Shown: positions 23,056 to 31,839 of the stretch, piece after piece
Layout: every line of letters starts with the position of its first letter
Numbering within the stretch: position 1 is the first letter of the stretch
Source of the DNA: Bradyrhizobium betae
GTDB taxonomy: Bacteria; Pseudomonadota; Alphaproteobacteria; Rhizobiales; Xanthobacteraceae
Direction: 5' to 3'
Assembly: GCF_004123905.1 (NCBI RefSeq)
Contig: NZ_MZXW01000008.1
Span: forward strand, 1-64,000
Length of the DNA stretch: 64,000 nucleotides
Made by a program: the position numbers and the translations under genes
Notes under the pieces: model-generated
What the model saw: only the letters and a program-made list of their open reading frames with translations
The model's database searches: none
What the model was told of the DNA's origin: nothing

Positions 23056-24600
23056 TTACTGCAACGTAAACGGATTAGAGATCGATGGCGTCGGATTGAT
23101 GAAGACGCTCTTGGCCTCCAGATATTCGTAGATCGCCTCGAGCCCGTTCTCCCGGCCGAGGCCGGACTCCTTGAAGCCGCCGAATGGCGAGAGATAGCTG
23201 ACAACGCGATAGGCATTGACCCAGACCGTTCCCGCCCGCAGCCGCTTCGGCAGCGCGATCGCGCGGCCAAGATCGGTGGTCCAGAGGCCTGCCGCAAGGC
23301 CGAACGGCGTATCATTGGCGAGCGCGATCGCCTCGTCGTCGGAATGGAATTTGATCACGCTGAGAACCGGACCGAACACCTCCTCACGCGCGATCCGCAT
23401 GTCGTTGGTGACGTCGGCGAAGATGGTTGGCTCCACGAACCAGCCGTCGCCGCATTCCGGCCGGGAAGCCCGCCGGCCGCCGAGAACACAGCGAGCACCC
23501 TCCTGTTTGGCGAGCTCGATGTAGTGAAGCACCTTCTGCAATTGCTGCTCCGTCGCAACCGGTCCGACGTCGGTATCGGGACTGTCGGGATCGCCGAGAC
23601 GTGCCGCCTTCATCACCTCGACGAGACGCGAAAGGAACGCGTCGTGTATCGAGGAATGCAACAGCAGTCGCGATCCGGCCATGCAGGTCTGGCCGCTCGC
23701 GGCGAAGATGCCGGAGATGACGCCCTTGACCGCGTCCTCGATGCTGGCGTCGCCGAAGACGATGTTCGGCGACTTGCCGCCGAGCTCGAGCGAGACGCGC
23801 TTGAACTGCAGGGCCGCCGCTTCATAGATCTTGCGGCCGGCAAGATTGCCGCCGGTGAAGGCGATACGGTCGATGAAGGGATGCTCTACCAGAGGCTCCC
23901 CAGTTTCGGCGCCCAGGCCGGTGACGACGTTGACCACGCCTTTCGGGAAGCCGGCCTGTTCGAACAGCTCGACCAATGCGAGCAGAGACGTGGACGCGAA
24001 CTCGGACGGCTTGATGACCACGGTGTTGCCGGCGGCAAGCGCGGGTGCGAGTTTCCAGACCGTCAGCAGCAGCGGCGAATTCCACGGCGTGATCGCGCCG
24101 ACGACGCCGACCGGCTCGTAGGAGACGTAGTGCAGCATGCCTTTCTTGTCGGTCGGCGGCATGCGGCCTTCGATCTTGTCGGCAAGCCCGCCGTAATACT
24201 GAAACCAGCGCGGCAGATATCTCATCTGGCCGAGCATCTCGACCCTGAGCTTGCCATTGTCGCGCACTTCTAACTCGGCCAACCGCTCCGCATTCGCGGC
24301 GATGAGGTCGGCAACCCGGTTCAGCAGGACGCCCCGGTCGCTCGGATGCATGGTTGCCCAGGGACCGGCGACGAAGGCGCGGTTCGCCGCCTGCACGGCC
24401 CTGTCGATGTCCTCAGCATTTCCCCTGGGGATGACGGCCCATGCCTTTCCCGTATATGGATTCTTGGTCTCCAGCCAACGCCCGGAGGCTGACTCGCACC
24501 ATTCGCCGTCGATGAACATCTTGAACGCCCGGAGCTGATGCGGGGCATCGCCCCGCATCTCATCCTGCGACGTCGTGCGCACAGTACCCTCTGCATTCAT
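23056..24600 (-). CDS. NAD-dependent aldehyde dehydrogenase
   Basis: A 514-aa ALDH that oxidises an aldehyde to a carboxylate. Catalytic residues are visible: E272 in RVSLELGGKSPNIVFGD and C306 in FAASGQTCMAGSR. The NAD-binding helix reads NTVVIKPSEFAS and the nucleotide loop reads FTGGNLAGRKIY, where FTGG replaces the more usual FTGS. The N-terminal extension of about 25 residues is longer than usual. It is the last gene of the operon autotransporter - binding protein - ALDH, with spacings of 44 and 27 bp. The aldehyde is not known; a catabolic role for the imported compound is inferred from context. Confidence 0.9.
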   Translation of the reverse strand: MNAEGTVRTTSQDEMRGDAPHQLRAFKMFIDGEWCESASGRWLETKNPYTGKAWAVIPRGNAEDIDRAVQAANRAFVAGPWATMHPSDRGVLLNRVADLIAANAERLAELEVRDNGKLRVEMLGQMRYLPRWFQYYGGLADKIEGRMPPTDKKGMLHYVSYEPVGVVGAITPWNSPLLLTVWKLAPALAAGNTVVIKPSEFASTSLLALVELFEQAGFPKGVVNVVTGLGAETGEPLVEHPFIDRIAFTGGNLAGRKIYEAAALQFKRVSLELGGKSPNIVFGDASIEDAVKGVISGIFAASGQTCMAGSRLLLHSSIHDAFLSRLVEVMKAARLGDPDSPDTDVGPVATEQQLQKVLHYIELAKQEGARCVLGGRRASRPECGDGWFVEPTIFADVTNDMRIAREEVFGPVLSVIKFHSDDEAIALANDTPFGLAAGLWTTDLGRAIALPKRLRAGTVWVNAYRVVSYLSPFGGFKESGLGRENGLEAIYEYLEAKSVFINPTPSISNPFTLQ

Positions 24601-24627
24601 GGCAGCACCTCATTCCCAACTTCGGCC

Positions 24628-25830
24628 CTACCTCACGGCAAGGTAAGGACATCCGCTCTTCTCGGCCGGGACGAACAGGCCATCGCCCGGTAGCGTCGCG
24701 ACCAGCTTGTACAGATCCGCCGGGCTCTTGGATTCCTGCGGGCTCTTCACCTCGAAAATGTGCATGTCGGAAACGACGCGGCCGTTGGGCTGGATATGCG
24801 CGTGCTGGATCAGGTTGCCCTCGATCGGCTGCTGCAGCATCTTGACCTGCACCTGCGCTGCATCGTCGGAGCCCACCGCGGCGACGGCCTTCAGGTAGTG
24901 TGTGGTCGCGAGATAGGCGAGCACGTGCCCCATGGTCGGCACTGCGTTGCCGTTGCGGGCCATGAAGCGCTTCGACCAGCCGCGGGTCTCGTCGTTCAGA
25001 TCCCAGTAAAACGACGCCGCGAGCCGCAGGCCCTGCGCGGTCGAAAGCCCCAGCGCGGTGACGTTGTTCTCGAACACCAGCATGGTCGCGAGCTTGGCGC
25101 TGACGCCGAATTCCCTGGCCTGCTTGATCGCGAGCACGAGATCGGGCCCGGCATTGGCCAGCCCGATCACGTCGGCGCCGGAGCCCTGCGCCGCCAGCAG
25201 CTGGGACGCGAGATCGGTCACATTGAGGGGATGCAGCACCTGGCCGACGACCTGGCCGCCGGAAGCCTTCACGGTCTCGCCGGCGTCAGCCGCGAGATTC
25301 TTGCCGAACACGTAGTCGGCGACAATGAAGAACCATTTCTTGCCGCCGCCATCGACAATGCCCTTGGCAATGGTCCTGGAGAGCTCGCTGGTCGATGGCG
25401 CCCATTGCGTGCCGTAGGGCGAGCAGCCGTCGCCGCTGAAGTTGGAAGCATAGCCGCCGCTTATCAGCGTGGTCTTCTTCAGCGAGCGCGCAATCGCCTG
25501 TACCGCGAGCCCGACCGAACTCGCGCCGCCCGGAATGATCGCGCTGACGCCCTGCTGCTCGATGTACTGACGCGCCAGAGCCGCGCCGATGTCCGGCTTG
25601 CTTTGATGGTCGGCCGAGATGACTTCGATCGGACGTCCCAGCACCTTGCCGCCGAAATCCTCAACGGCCATCTTGGTCGCGAGCACCGTGCCGGGTCCGC
25701 CATTGCCCGAATAGACCCCGGACATGTCGTCGATCACGCCGATCCGGAACGGGGCGTCCTCCGCGAAAGCCGCCGCAGGAGCGCCCAGCAGCATTGCCAG
25801 CACCATCGCGCGAAGCAGTGACAAGGTCAT
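24628..25830 (-). CDS. Branched-chain amino-acid-type ABC substrate-binding protein
   Basis: A 400-aa periplasmic binding protein of the LivK/Peripla_BP_6 family. The start at 25830 is set by the ribosome site GGGAGGGAAAC and begins with a signal peptide (MTLSLLRAMVLAMLLG...AFA). The mature protein opens APFRIGVIDDMSGVYSGNGG, the typical ligand-pocket strand, and continues with SGGYASNFSGDG and FIVADYVFGKNLAAD. The C-terminus has a conserved KSPQESKSPADLYK. No permease or ATPase gene is nearby, so it is an orphan, presumably served by a Liv-type transporter elsewhere. Downstream neighbour: ALDH; upstream: autotransporter esterase. Confidence 0.9.
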   Translation of the reverse strand: MTLSLLRAMVLAMLLGAPAAAFAEDAPFRIGVIDDMSGVYSGNGGPGTVLATKMAVEDFGGKVLGRPIEVISADHQSKPDIGAALARQYIEQQGVSAIIPGGASSVGLAVQAIARSLKKTTLISGGYASNFSGDGCSPYGTQWAPSTSELSRTIAKGIVDGGGKKWFFIVADYVFGKNLAADAGETVKASGGQVVGQVLHPLNVTDLASQLLAAQGSGADVIGLANAGPDLVLAIKQAREFGVSAKLATMLVFENNVTALGLSTAQGLRLAASFYWDLNDETRGWSKRFMARNGNAVPTMGHVLAYLATTHYLKAVAAVGSDDAAQVQVKMLQQPIEGNLIQHAHIQPNGRVVSDMHIFEVKSPQESKSPADLYKLVATLPGDGLFVPAEKSGCPYLAVR

Positions 25831-25874
25831 GTTTCCCTCCCTGATGTATCGCTGATTGCTCGTTCTCATTGTCG

Positions 25875-27809
25875 CTAGAAAGCTACTTTGACCGCGCCTT
25901 GCAGGGCGAATTGCGGATTGCTGGTGCCGAACGTTCCGGCCGCGGTCAGCATGGCGTTGACATTGCCTGATAGCGCCGTGCTGAGGCCGCCCACCACCTT
26001 GCCGTAAGTGCGATCAGGATTGCCCGCCACGACAGTGTAGATCGGCAAGGCGAGCGCCACCGTCTCCGCCGCGAGCAGGGTCCGGGCGCCCCCAAGGAAA
26101 TCGTGCTCGGCGGTCAGATTGACGAAGGAATTGACCGGACGCGTCCCGACCATGAAAGGCGCACGGACCTGCACGCCCGCGCTGCCGGTCAGGCCTTCTA
26201 GCTTTTGCCGCGCGACGAACTGGGTGATGATGGGATCGCCGGTCTCGGTGTACGGATTGACGTTGGAGTAGTCGTAGACGAGCCCGGCCAGCGGACCGAT
26301 CCGGACGGCGCCGACATCGAACAGATAAGCGGACTTGGCGCCGACGGTGAAGGTGTCGCCGGTCGTGCTGCCGCGGATCGTATCGACGACGCCGGGACGA
26401 TCGATGCGGTAGTTGTTGTAGCCGTAGGTCGCGACGATGTCCGTCAACAGATGCGAATAGGTGAAGGATGCGAAGCCGCCGATCTGATAGCTGTCGAGAT
26501 TGAGGTGACCGGTGCCGCCATGCAGATTGGCGACAGGATTGGTGTAGTTGAGCGCGGCGCCGACGCGGATGTTGGGATCGACCTTATAGTCGGCGCCGAA
26601 GGTGCCACCCGCCAGCGTGTAGTCGAAACCGACGGCGTTGCCGTCGGCGCCGAAGCGGTCGCCGCGGCTGCCGCTGCCATAGGCTGCGTCCAGATAGACC
26701 GAGAACGGCAATTCGGGCGCAAGACGCGGCGGCGCCTTCGTGCTCATGCCAGGCCGGTCCATGGACGCAAAGGCTTGAGACGGTGACGCCATCCCTGTTA
26801 CACGCGGATCGTTGGCGCGATAGGCATCCAGCCGCGAGAAGATCGAGTTGGAGAAATTCTGGGCGGTGAGTTGTGCAATGTCGCCCTGCGCGGCGACTCC
26901 GTCCTGCGCCGCAAGCAGATTGGCTTCGTAGCGCGCAATCACCGCATAGCCGGCATCGGTCGGATGCAGATCGAACATGAAGTGCTGGTTCTGCACGTCC
27001 TTCGACGCCGTCAAGCAGCTTCCGTCGAAAATGCAGGCCGTACCTGTCTTGAACCCAAGGCTGGTCGGATCAGTGTAGGCCTTGGTATAGATCGCGGCGA
27101 GATCGATGACGTGCAGGCGCACGCCCGGAGCGGCAAGCGGCGCGAGTGTGGCCGCGAGATTGCTGTTCGCCAGGCCGAAGAACGTCGTGGCCCCCGGGAT
27201 GTTCGGAAATGCATACGGCGCACCAAGCGGATAGAAGCCGCCGATCACATAGAAATTGTAGGCGGACGACGAGAACATGTTCTCGACGACGAAATTGTGT
27301 CCACCTGCTTTGATCAGTTGCGCGATGTTGCTGTACTGCTGGGACAAGGTTGCTGCGGACAGCGTTTGCGGCGTGTAGGGAACTCCGTTCGAATCGAGGA
27401 TTCCCAGCAACGGTGCTGCCGAGTTGTTGGGCATGCCGCCGACGACGATCAGGTCGTTTGGCTGGAAGCTTCGGCCGGACCCGGTGAACTCGACGATCTG
27501 TTGCGCCACGGTCGGCCCGCCGTTGAATGCCGGAAAGACGCCGTTGCCCACGCCGTTATAGGCGTAGTCGTTGGTCTTGATGAAGCTGTAGTTCGTGAGC
27601 TGCGACAGCCATTGCAGCGTGCCCCGTCCGTTGCCGCAGGCGCCGTAGGGCGCAGATTGCGGAAACGCGATCGGGCAATTGCGCGACACGTCGAGCAGAC
27701 TGTCGCCGAATCCGTAGATCGTTCCGAGCTGCTGCGCCTGCGCGCAGGCAAAAGGCATTCCCGCGGCCAGCAGCAATGCTGCGGCCGGTACCGCTGACTT
27801 CAGTCTCAC
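25875..27809 (-). CDS. Autotransporter GDSL-type esterase (EstA-like)
   Basis: A 644-aa surface protein. A signal peptide (about 1-26) precedes an SGNH/GDSL hydrolase passenger (about 28-345) with nucleophile S37 in YGFGDSLLD; the catalytic Asp/His pair lies in MFDLHPTDAGYAVI near residue 280. The autotransporter beta-barrel fills about 375-644, with the typical final-residue aromatic (KVAF). EstA-like autotransporters display a lipase/esterase on the outer surface and may supply fatty acids or affect motility. Co-location with a binding protein and an ALDH suggests that it frees an imported compound from an ester, which is an inference. Confidence 0.88.
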   Translation of the reverse strand: MRLKSAVPAAALLLAAGMPFACAQAQQLGTIYGFGDSLLDVSRNCPIAFPQSAPYGACGNGRGTLQWLSQLTNYSFIKTNDYAYNGVGNGVFPAFNGGPTVAQQIVEFTGSGRSFQPNDLIVVGGMPNNSAAPLLGILDSNGVPYTPQTLSAATLSQQYSNIAQLIKAGGHNFVVENMFSSSAYNFYVIGGFYPLGAPYAFPNIPGATTFFGLANSNLAATLAPLAAPGVRLHVIDLAAIYTKAYTDPTSLGFKTGTACIFDGSCLTASKDVQNQHFMFDLHPTDAGYAVIARYEANLLAAQDGVAAQGDIAQLTAQNFSNSIFSRLDAYRANDPRVTGMASPSQAFASMDRPGMSTKAPPRLAPELPFSVYLDAAYGSGSRGDRFGADGNAVGFDYTLAGGTFGADYKVDPNIRVGAALNYTNPVANLHGGTGHLNLDSYQIGGFASFTYSHLLTDIVATYGYNNYRIDRPGVVDTIRGSTTGDTFTVGAKSAYLFDVGAVRIGPLAGLVYDYSNVNPYTETGDPIITQFVARQKLEGLTGSAGVQVRAPFMVGTRPVNSFVNLTAEHDFLGGARTLLAAETVALALPIYTVVAGNPDRTYGKVVGGLSTALSGNVNAMLTAAGTFGTSNPQFALQGAVKVAF

Positions 27810-27879
27810 GGCGATCCCCCGTTTTGCGTTGTCGTCCCCGAGTGGCGTCTTGATCGCGCCTTACAAAACGAAGCCTAGC

Positions 27880-27913
27880 AGAAATCTTCTATTATAAAAG
27901 AGAAATCTTCTAT
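27880..27913. promoter_or_regulatory. Direct repeats with 21-bp spacing in a divergent promoter
   Basis: The 13-mer AGAAATCTTCTAT occurs at 27880-27892 and 27901-27913, a start-to-start distance of 21 bp or two helical turns, in an AT-rich island between the autotransporter gene and the CoA-transferase remnant. Spacing on one face of the DNA suggests a dimeric regulator. Confidence 0.4.
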
Positions 27914-27946
27914 AGGAGAATTGGCAGATCGTTTGGAAGAGACGAC

Positions 27947-28065
27947 ATGGAGGGTCCACTCAGCGGCATTCGCGTGCGCGAGCTCGGCACGCTGATCGCA
28001 GCACCTTTGGAGCACGGCTGTTCGCCGAATTGGGCGCTCCAGACCTGAAACCGATTCCAGCACTG
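27947..28065 (+). pseudogene. CaiB/BaiF-type CoA-transferase, broken 5' fragment
   Basis: The frame from ATG 27947 reads MEGPLSGIRVRELGTLIAAP, matching the strongly conserved start of class III CoA-transferases (MxGPLSGIRVLELGTLIAGP). After it the frame shifts: the continuation of the family sequence (ARLFAELGAPDL) is found in another frame at 28009-28050, while frame 1 stops at 28048. Only the first 35 or so codons remain. It is divergent from the autotransporter gene and suggests that an acyl-CoA catabolism gene was once here. Confidence 0.65.
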
Positions 28066-28132
28066 CGGCTTGCGCTCACGTCACGACGCCAGGCAGACGT
28101 CGTTCCGTGAGCACCGCTCCTTCATTCCTTGC

Positions 28133-28633
28133 CTATGGCGCTTCGTAGTTGCGAGCCATCGTGCCCGCCGCAACTTGAAGCGAAGAACCAGCCACCCAAC
28201 AGCCGGCAACAAAGGCTATCAGGCCACTGGGCAGGTTCTGATCAAGGACAAGGATGATGACGGACAGGGTCGCAGCAATCGCGGCGCCGAAAGTTCCGGC
28301 CGCACTCATGATCTCAGCCGGCTCGGAACCGTCCCATTCTTCCGAGGCGCTCGAAATCGACTTCCGTGCGACACTGCCAGACAGATCAACTCCGACATAA
28401 TAGCTAAGAGCTCCGTAGAGCGTCGTTATCAGCACGATCCAGCCGCTTTCAAACAGTCCATCTTTCTGACGCAACAGGGTCGCGCCCACATAGAGGCCGC
28501 AAGAGGCCCCAACGGCTGCGAGCCCAATTCTTTCAAGGAGATGGGCCGACCTGATCAGACTGGAACGAGCGATTCGAAGATTGCCGGCGTGCCGTGTGAG
28601 CGAAAATGCGGAAACTGCATTGCTTATCTTCAT
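28133..28633 (-). CDS. Hypothetical membrane protein
   Basis: A 166-aa integral membrane protein. The start at 28633 is supported by AAGGAG upstream, whereas the longer in-frame start at 28825 adds a non-conserved-looking stretch. Hydrophobic segments are seen near 35-55 (LLERIGLAAVGASCGLYVGA), 65-90 (GWIVLITTLYGALSYYVGV), 110-130 (AAIAATLSVIILVLDQ) and 140-160 (GLIAFVAGCWVAGSSLQVA). No conserved polar motif or family was recognised. The gene is isolated, between the CoA-transferase fragment and the 29-kb mosaic. Confidence 0.65.
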   Translation of the reverse strand: MKISNAVSAFSLTRHAGNLRIARSSLIRSAHLLERIGLAAVGASCGLYVGATLLRQKDGLFESGWIVLITTLYGALSYYVGVDLSGSVARKSISSASEEWDGSEPAEIMSAAGTFGAAIAATLSVIILVLDQNLPSGLIAFVAGCWVAGSSLQVAAGTMARNYEAP

Positions 28634-29020
28634 TGGGGGCTCCTTCTCGGATAAGTAGCGGCCCACCGGCCACCCCCGAATAGAGGCAGCTTCGTGGACG
28701 GGTCTTGCGATTCCCTTGATTCCAATTTCTGAAAGATCTGTGCTGAGTGATGGGGCTGGCTTGCTCGTGAGCAATGACGAGAGCCAATCCAAAGCTGCGA
28801 GCACGCGGCTACGCAGGCATTGCATCTCACCCGTGTCTGTCAGTTAGGTCCGGGTGCGGCAATTTCTTGCGAGGACTGATAGCTCGAAAAGAAAGTGATG
28901 GAATATGAGGCGGTTCACATTCCGTGGCTCCCTGTCGCTCCATCCGGTCACAATTTCCGGAGCAGGAGCAGCAAGCCGTCCCGCATTTCGCCGGCATCAG
29001 AATCTATCCACGCGTGCTTG
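28634..29020. other. Gene-free stretch, no clear features
   Basis: Open frames here are short, overlap in antisense and lack ribosome sites or family similarity. The stretch leads into the fragment mosaic at 29021. Its content is not resolved. Confidence 0.4.
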
Positions 29021-29088
29021 TTTCGTGCACGTCAACTCATGAGGTTCGGCCGCGTCACCGGAAGACGCTCCGCGACTTCGCACTTCAC

Positions 29089-29228
29089 GCCGACCGCTCC
29101 TCGCCCCAGATCTGCACGACGTGGTCCGGCGAGACTTCGCGATACTCCCGGACCGGCGGCTGGTAATCCAGCGCGCGCACCGGGCTTCTGATCTCGTCGT
29201 TGGCGACCTCGCGCTTCGTGCCGCGGCG
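29089..29228 (-). pseudogene. 3'-end fragment of an oligopeptide ABC ATPase gene
   Basis: On the minus strand this reads KREVANDEIRSPVRALDYQ, PPVREYREVSPDHVVQIWGE, ending ERSA. It is collinear over 140 bp, without gaps, with the 3' end of the fused ABC ATPase gene (35799-35938; 86% identity by eye). No start, Walker motif or signature is present, so it is a remnant, perhaps from another transporter operon once next to the ureohydrolase gene. Confidence 0.75.
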
Positions 29229-29327
29229 CCTGCAAAGTCTATCCCGGCTTCGTGCAGCTTCTCCGGCAAGCGCTGGAACAACGAGATCTATCCGCTGCTG
29301 CGGGATTTCGTGCACGTCAATTCGTGA
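29228..29327 (+). pseudogene. phaZ 3'-end fragment with internal deletion
   Basis: This stretch joins two parts of phaZ: one like 21728-21771 (AAAGTCTATCCCGGCTTCGT) and one like 22164-22231 (TCTCCGGCAAGCGCTGGAAC through TCAATTCG and a stop). The second part differs from phaZ at only about 3 of 68 positions. About 390 bp of phaZ are missing between them, and the first part has small deletions. It cannot encode an enzyme. The left junction to the ATPase fragment falls in a shared GCCGCGGCG. Confidence 0.8.
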
Positions 29328-29330
29328 GGC

Positions 29331-30299
29331 TCAAGCGGCGCGGCGGGCGCTGCGACGTGCTGCCCAGCGCGGCTGGGCGCAGATGTGGCCGAGGAATTCG
29401 ATGACGGTCAGCGCGCCGAGATAGGCGGTGACGCCGGTACCGACATCGAGCGGCGGATTGACCTCGACGAAGTCGAAGCCCGCGATGTCGTGTCTCTCGG
29501 CGATCGCCTTCAGGCTGTCGCGCAACTCGACATAGCTCATCCCGTTCGGCTCGGCCGAGACGCAGCCCGGGACCAGCGACATGTCCATGGCGTCCACGTC
29601 GATGCTGACATAGACGCGGGAATTGGCGGGCAGCAGAGCAGCAATCCCCTCCGGACCGATCCGCCGGAATTCGCCCATCGGGATGATCCGGTTGCCGCCG
29701 GCGATGACGTCCTCGACCTGCTCCGGCGAATGACGCAGGCTGCGGATGCCGACCTGGGTCAGGCTGAGCGTGTTGTCCATGCCGGCGATATGGCGGAAGG
29801 CATGGCTGTTGGTGATGGTCAGATCGTTCTCGAACGGCGCATAGTCGGTGTGCGCGTCGAAATGGATGACGTGCAGCTTCTCGTCGAAAGCGCGAAACAC
29901 CGGATAGGTGATCGAGTGATCGCCGCCGAGCACCACGGGAAGCGCACCACGATCGAGAATGCCGCGCACCATGGCGGTGATGTTTTCGAAGGTGCGGGGC
30001 GCGTTGGCGGGATGAATATCGACGTCGCCGACGTCGGCGATCAGGCCCTGTGACATTTCCTCGACCAGATATTCGCGCCGGGTCTCCGGATCGTAATAGC
30101 CCTGGCCGCTGCCGTAGAAGCGCAGCGAGTGCTCGCGCAGCGCGCGCGGCGCAAGGCGGCTGCCCGGCATGAACGGCGAGCCCTCGTCGAAGGGCACGCC
30201 GAGCACGGCGATGGCGGCGTCCAGCATGGACAAATCCTCGCAGATCCGCGAGCGCAGGAAAGAGGGGATCCCGACATAGGGACGGTTGACGCGCGGCAT
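29331..30299 (-). CDS. speB: Agmatinase-family ureohydrolase (copy 1)
   Basis: A 322-aa cytoplasmic Mn-dependent hydrolase that splits urea from a guanidino compound, as agmatinase does. All binuclear metal ligands are present: H128 in GGDHSIT, D148/H150/D152 in HFDAHTDY, D234/D236 in SIDVDAMD. It is the last gene of a six-gene operon (ureohydrolase 2 - binding protein - two permeases - ATPase - this gene) and begins 4 bp after the ATPase stop. The C-terminus (ARRSARRAA) is Arg-rich and longer than the fold needs. Agmatine is the best guess; guanidinobutyrate or related substrates are possible. Confidence 0.85.
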   Translation of the reverse strand: MPRVNRPYVGIPSFLRSRICEDLSMLDAAIAVLGVPFDEGSPFMPGSRLAPRALREHSLRFYGSGQGYYDPETRREYLVEEMSQGLIADVGDVDIHPANAPRTFENITAMVRGILDRGALPVVLGGDHSITYPVFRAFDEKLHVIHFDAHTDYAPFENDLTITNSHAFRHIAGMDNTLSLTQVGIRSLRHSPEQVEDVIAGGNRIIPMGEFRRIGPEGIAALLPANSRVYVSIDVDAMDMSLVPGCVSAEPNGMSYVELRDSLKAIAERHDIAGFDFVEVNPPLDVGTGVTAYLGALTVIEFLGHICAQPRWAARRSARRAA

Positions 30300-30303
30300 G
30301 GCT

Positions 30304-31116
30304 CTACTCCGTGGGGTTGGCTGTTGTCCTGGTGATGCGATGGTCCGTACGCACCAGATCGAGAAAGCTTTGCAGGCGCGGCTCCTTCGGCGCGGTCATG
30401 ATGTCGCGCGCCGGCCCTTCCTCGAGGATGCGACCATGATCCATGAACGCGATGCGGTCGGCGAGGCTCGCCGCGAAGCCGATCTCGTGCGTGACGACCA
30501 GCATGGTCATGCCGATGCTCGCGAGCGAACGCAGCACGGCGAGCACCTCGCCGACCAGCTCCGGATCGAGCGCCGAGGTCGGCTCGTCGAACAACATCAG
30601 GGCCGGATCCATCGCCAGCGCGCGGGCGATGGCGACCCGCTGCTTCTGTCCTCCGGAGAGCGCGTGCGGATGGCGGTCCATCCGGTCGACAAGCCCAAGC
30701 CGCGTCAGCAACTCTACGCCGCGCCGCGTCGCCTCGGCCCGCGACCGGCCGAGCACCACGGTCTGCGCCCGCACCACGTTTTCGAGCGCGGTCATGTGCG
30801 GCCAGAGATGGAATTGCTGAAAGACGATGCCGATCCGCGGACGCAGGGCGTCGATCTGCCGGCGGCTGTGGCGGCGCACGACGCCGCCCGGCATCAATTC
30901 GCGGCCCAATGGCTTGCCCGCCACTTCGATGAAGCCGTCGTCGGGCTGATCGAGCCAGGTCAGGCAGCGCAGCAGGGTGCTCTTGCCGCACCCGCTCGGA
31001 CCGATCAGCGCGACGATCTGACCCGCGTGCACGTCGAGATAGACCTGGTCGAGCGCGGTGACGCCGTGAAAGCGCTTGGTCAAGTTGGAGACGCGGAGGA
31101 CGGGCGTCGCGCTCAT
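30304..31116 (-). CDS. Polar amino-acid ABC transporter, ATP-binding protein
   Basis: A 270-aa cytoplasmic ATPase of the GlnQ/HisP type. Walker [12 protein letters not shown] near 38-48, signature [15 protein letters not shown], Walker [14 protein letters not shown]. It drives the importer made by the two permeases encoded just upstream. The ATG at 31116 overlaps the permease stop in TGATG; a GTG at 31119 is an alternative. This overlap shows translational coupling in the operon. The cargo is likely a cationic guanidino compound or amino acid, given the flanking ureohydrolases. Confidence 0.92.
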   Translation of the reverse strand: MSATPVLRVSNLTKRFHGVTALDQVYLDVHAGQIVALIGPSGCGKSTLLRCLTWLDQPDDGFIEVAGKPLGRELMPGGVVRRHSRRQIDALRPRIGIVFQQFHLWPHMTALENVVRAQTVVLGRSRAEATRRGVELLTRLGLVDRMDRHPHALSGGQKQRVAIARALAMDPALMLFDEPTSALDPELVGEVLAVLRSLASIGMTMLVVTHEIGFAASLADRIAFMDHGRILEEGPARDIMTAPKEPRLQSFLDLVRTDHRITRTTANPTE

Positions 31117-31835
31117 CACGCCTTCCTCGCGACGAGCGAGAGATAGCGGTCCGCGATCCGGTTGCGGCTGGTCGCCTCGGCCTGAACCGCGCCGACACTG
31201 CGTTCAAGCCGCCTGGACGCTTCCGCGATGACGACCGCGATCAGCCAGTAGATCGAAGCGACGGCCGCGAACACCTCAAAGGTGGCGAAGGTGTTTCCCT
31301 GCACCACGAGGCTCTGATAGGTGAGCTCCGGCACCGTGATGGAGGACAGGACGGCCGACTCCTTCATCATGGTCAGCGTCATGTTGGTGGACGGCGGTAC
31401 CAGCGTGCGCAGGATCTGCGGCGCCACCACGTGCCGCATCGCGCTCATCGGCGACATGCCGATGGCGCGCGCACTTTCGAACTGGCCGCGCGGCAATGCG
31501 AGAATCGCAGCGCGCACGATCTCGGCGTAATAGGCGCTGGCGAACAGCGCCAGGGCTACGGTCCCGACCAGGACCGCCGGCAGCCGGATGCCCGAAAACG
31601 GCAATCCGTAGTAGACGACGAAGAGAATGATGATGAAGGGAATGTTGCGCAGGGTTTCGACATAGAGACCGGTCACGAGTCGCGGCAGCCAGCCCGGCAC
31701 GAGCGCGATCAAGGCAACCGCAATCCCCGCGACATAGCCCATCACGAACGCCGCAGCCGAAACCTGCAGGGTCAACCACGCGCCTTGCAACAGCAGCGGC
31801 CAGTAGTCGACCAGGACGGCGGGATCGAAATGCAT
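31116..31835 (-). CDS. Polar amino-acid ABC transporter, permease (HisM-type)
   Basis: A 239-aa inner-membrane permease of the HisM/GlnP family with about five helices ([20 protein letters not shown], then [26 protein letters not shown]). The EAA-type loop is [21 protein letters not shown], which docks on the ATPase. It is encoded 4 bp after the first permease and overlaps the ATPase start. It and the next permease are expected to form a heterodimer. Confidence 0.92.
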   Translation of the reverse strand: MHFDPAVLVDYWPLLLQGAWLTLQVSAAAFVMGYVAGIAVALIALVPGWLPRLVTGLYVETLRNIPFIIILFVVYYGLPFSGIRLPAVLVGTVALALFASAYYAEIVRAAILALPRGQFESARAIGMSPMSAMRHVVAPQILRTLVPPSTNMTLTMMKESAVLSSITVPELTYQSLVVQGNTFATFEVFAAVASIYWLIAVVIAEASRRLERSVGAVQAEATSRNRIADRYLSLVARKA

Positions 31836-31839
31836 CGCT

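Larger units (their letters stand above)
29021..29336. repeat. Direct repeat bracketing the fragment mosaic
   Basis: TTTCGTGCACGTCAACTCAT plus GAGGTTC at 29021-29047 matches TTTCGTGCACGTCAATTCGT plus GAGGCTC at 29308-29334, with three mismatches in 27 bp. The right copy is the end of the phaZ-like fragment, and the left copy carries the same phaZ 3' tail. Together they bracket the ABC-ATPase fragment and suggest a tandem duplication or slippage event. Confidence 0.7.

Noticed and set aside
28895-29191. A 98-aa plus-strand protein across the fragment mosaic
   Set aside because: It lacks a ribosome site, is Ser/Arg/Pro-rich, and runs across the ABC-ATPase fragment in antisense.
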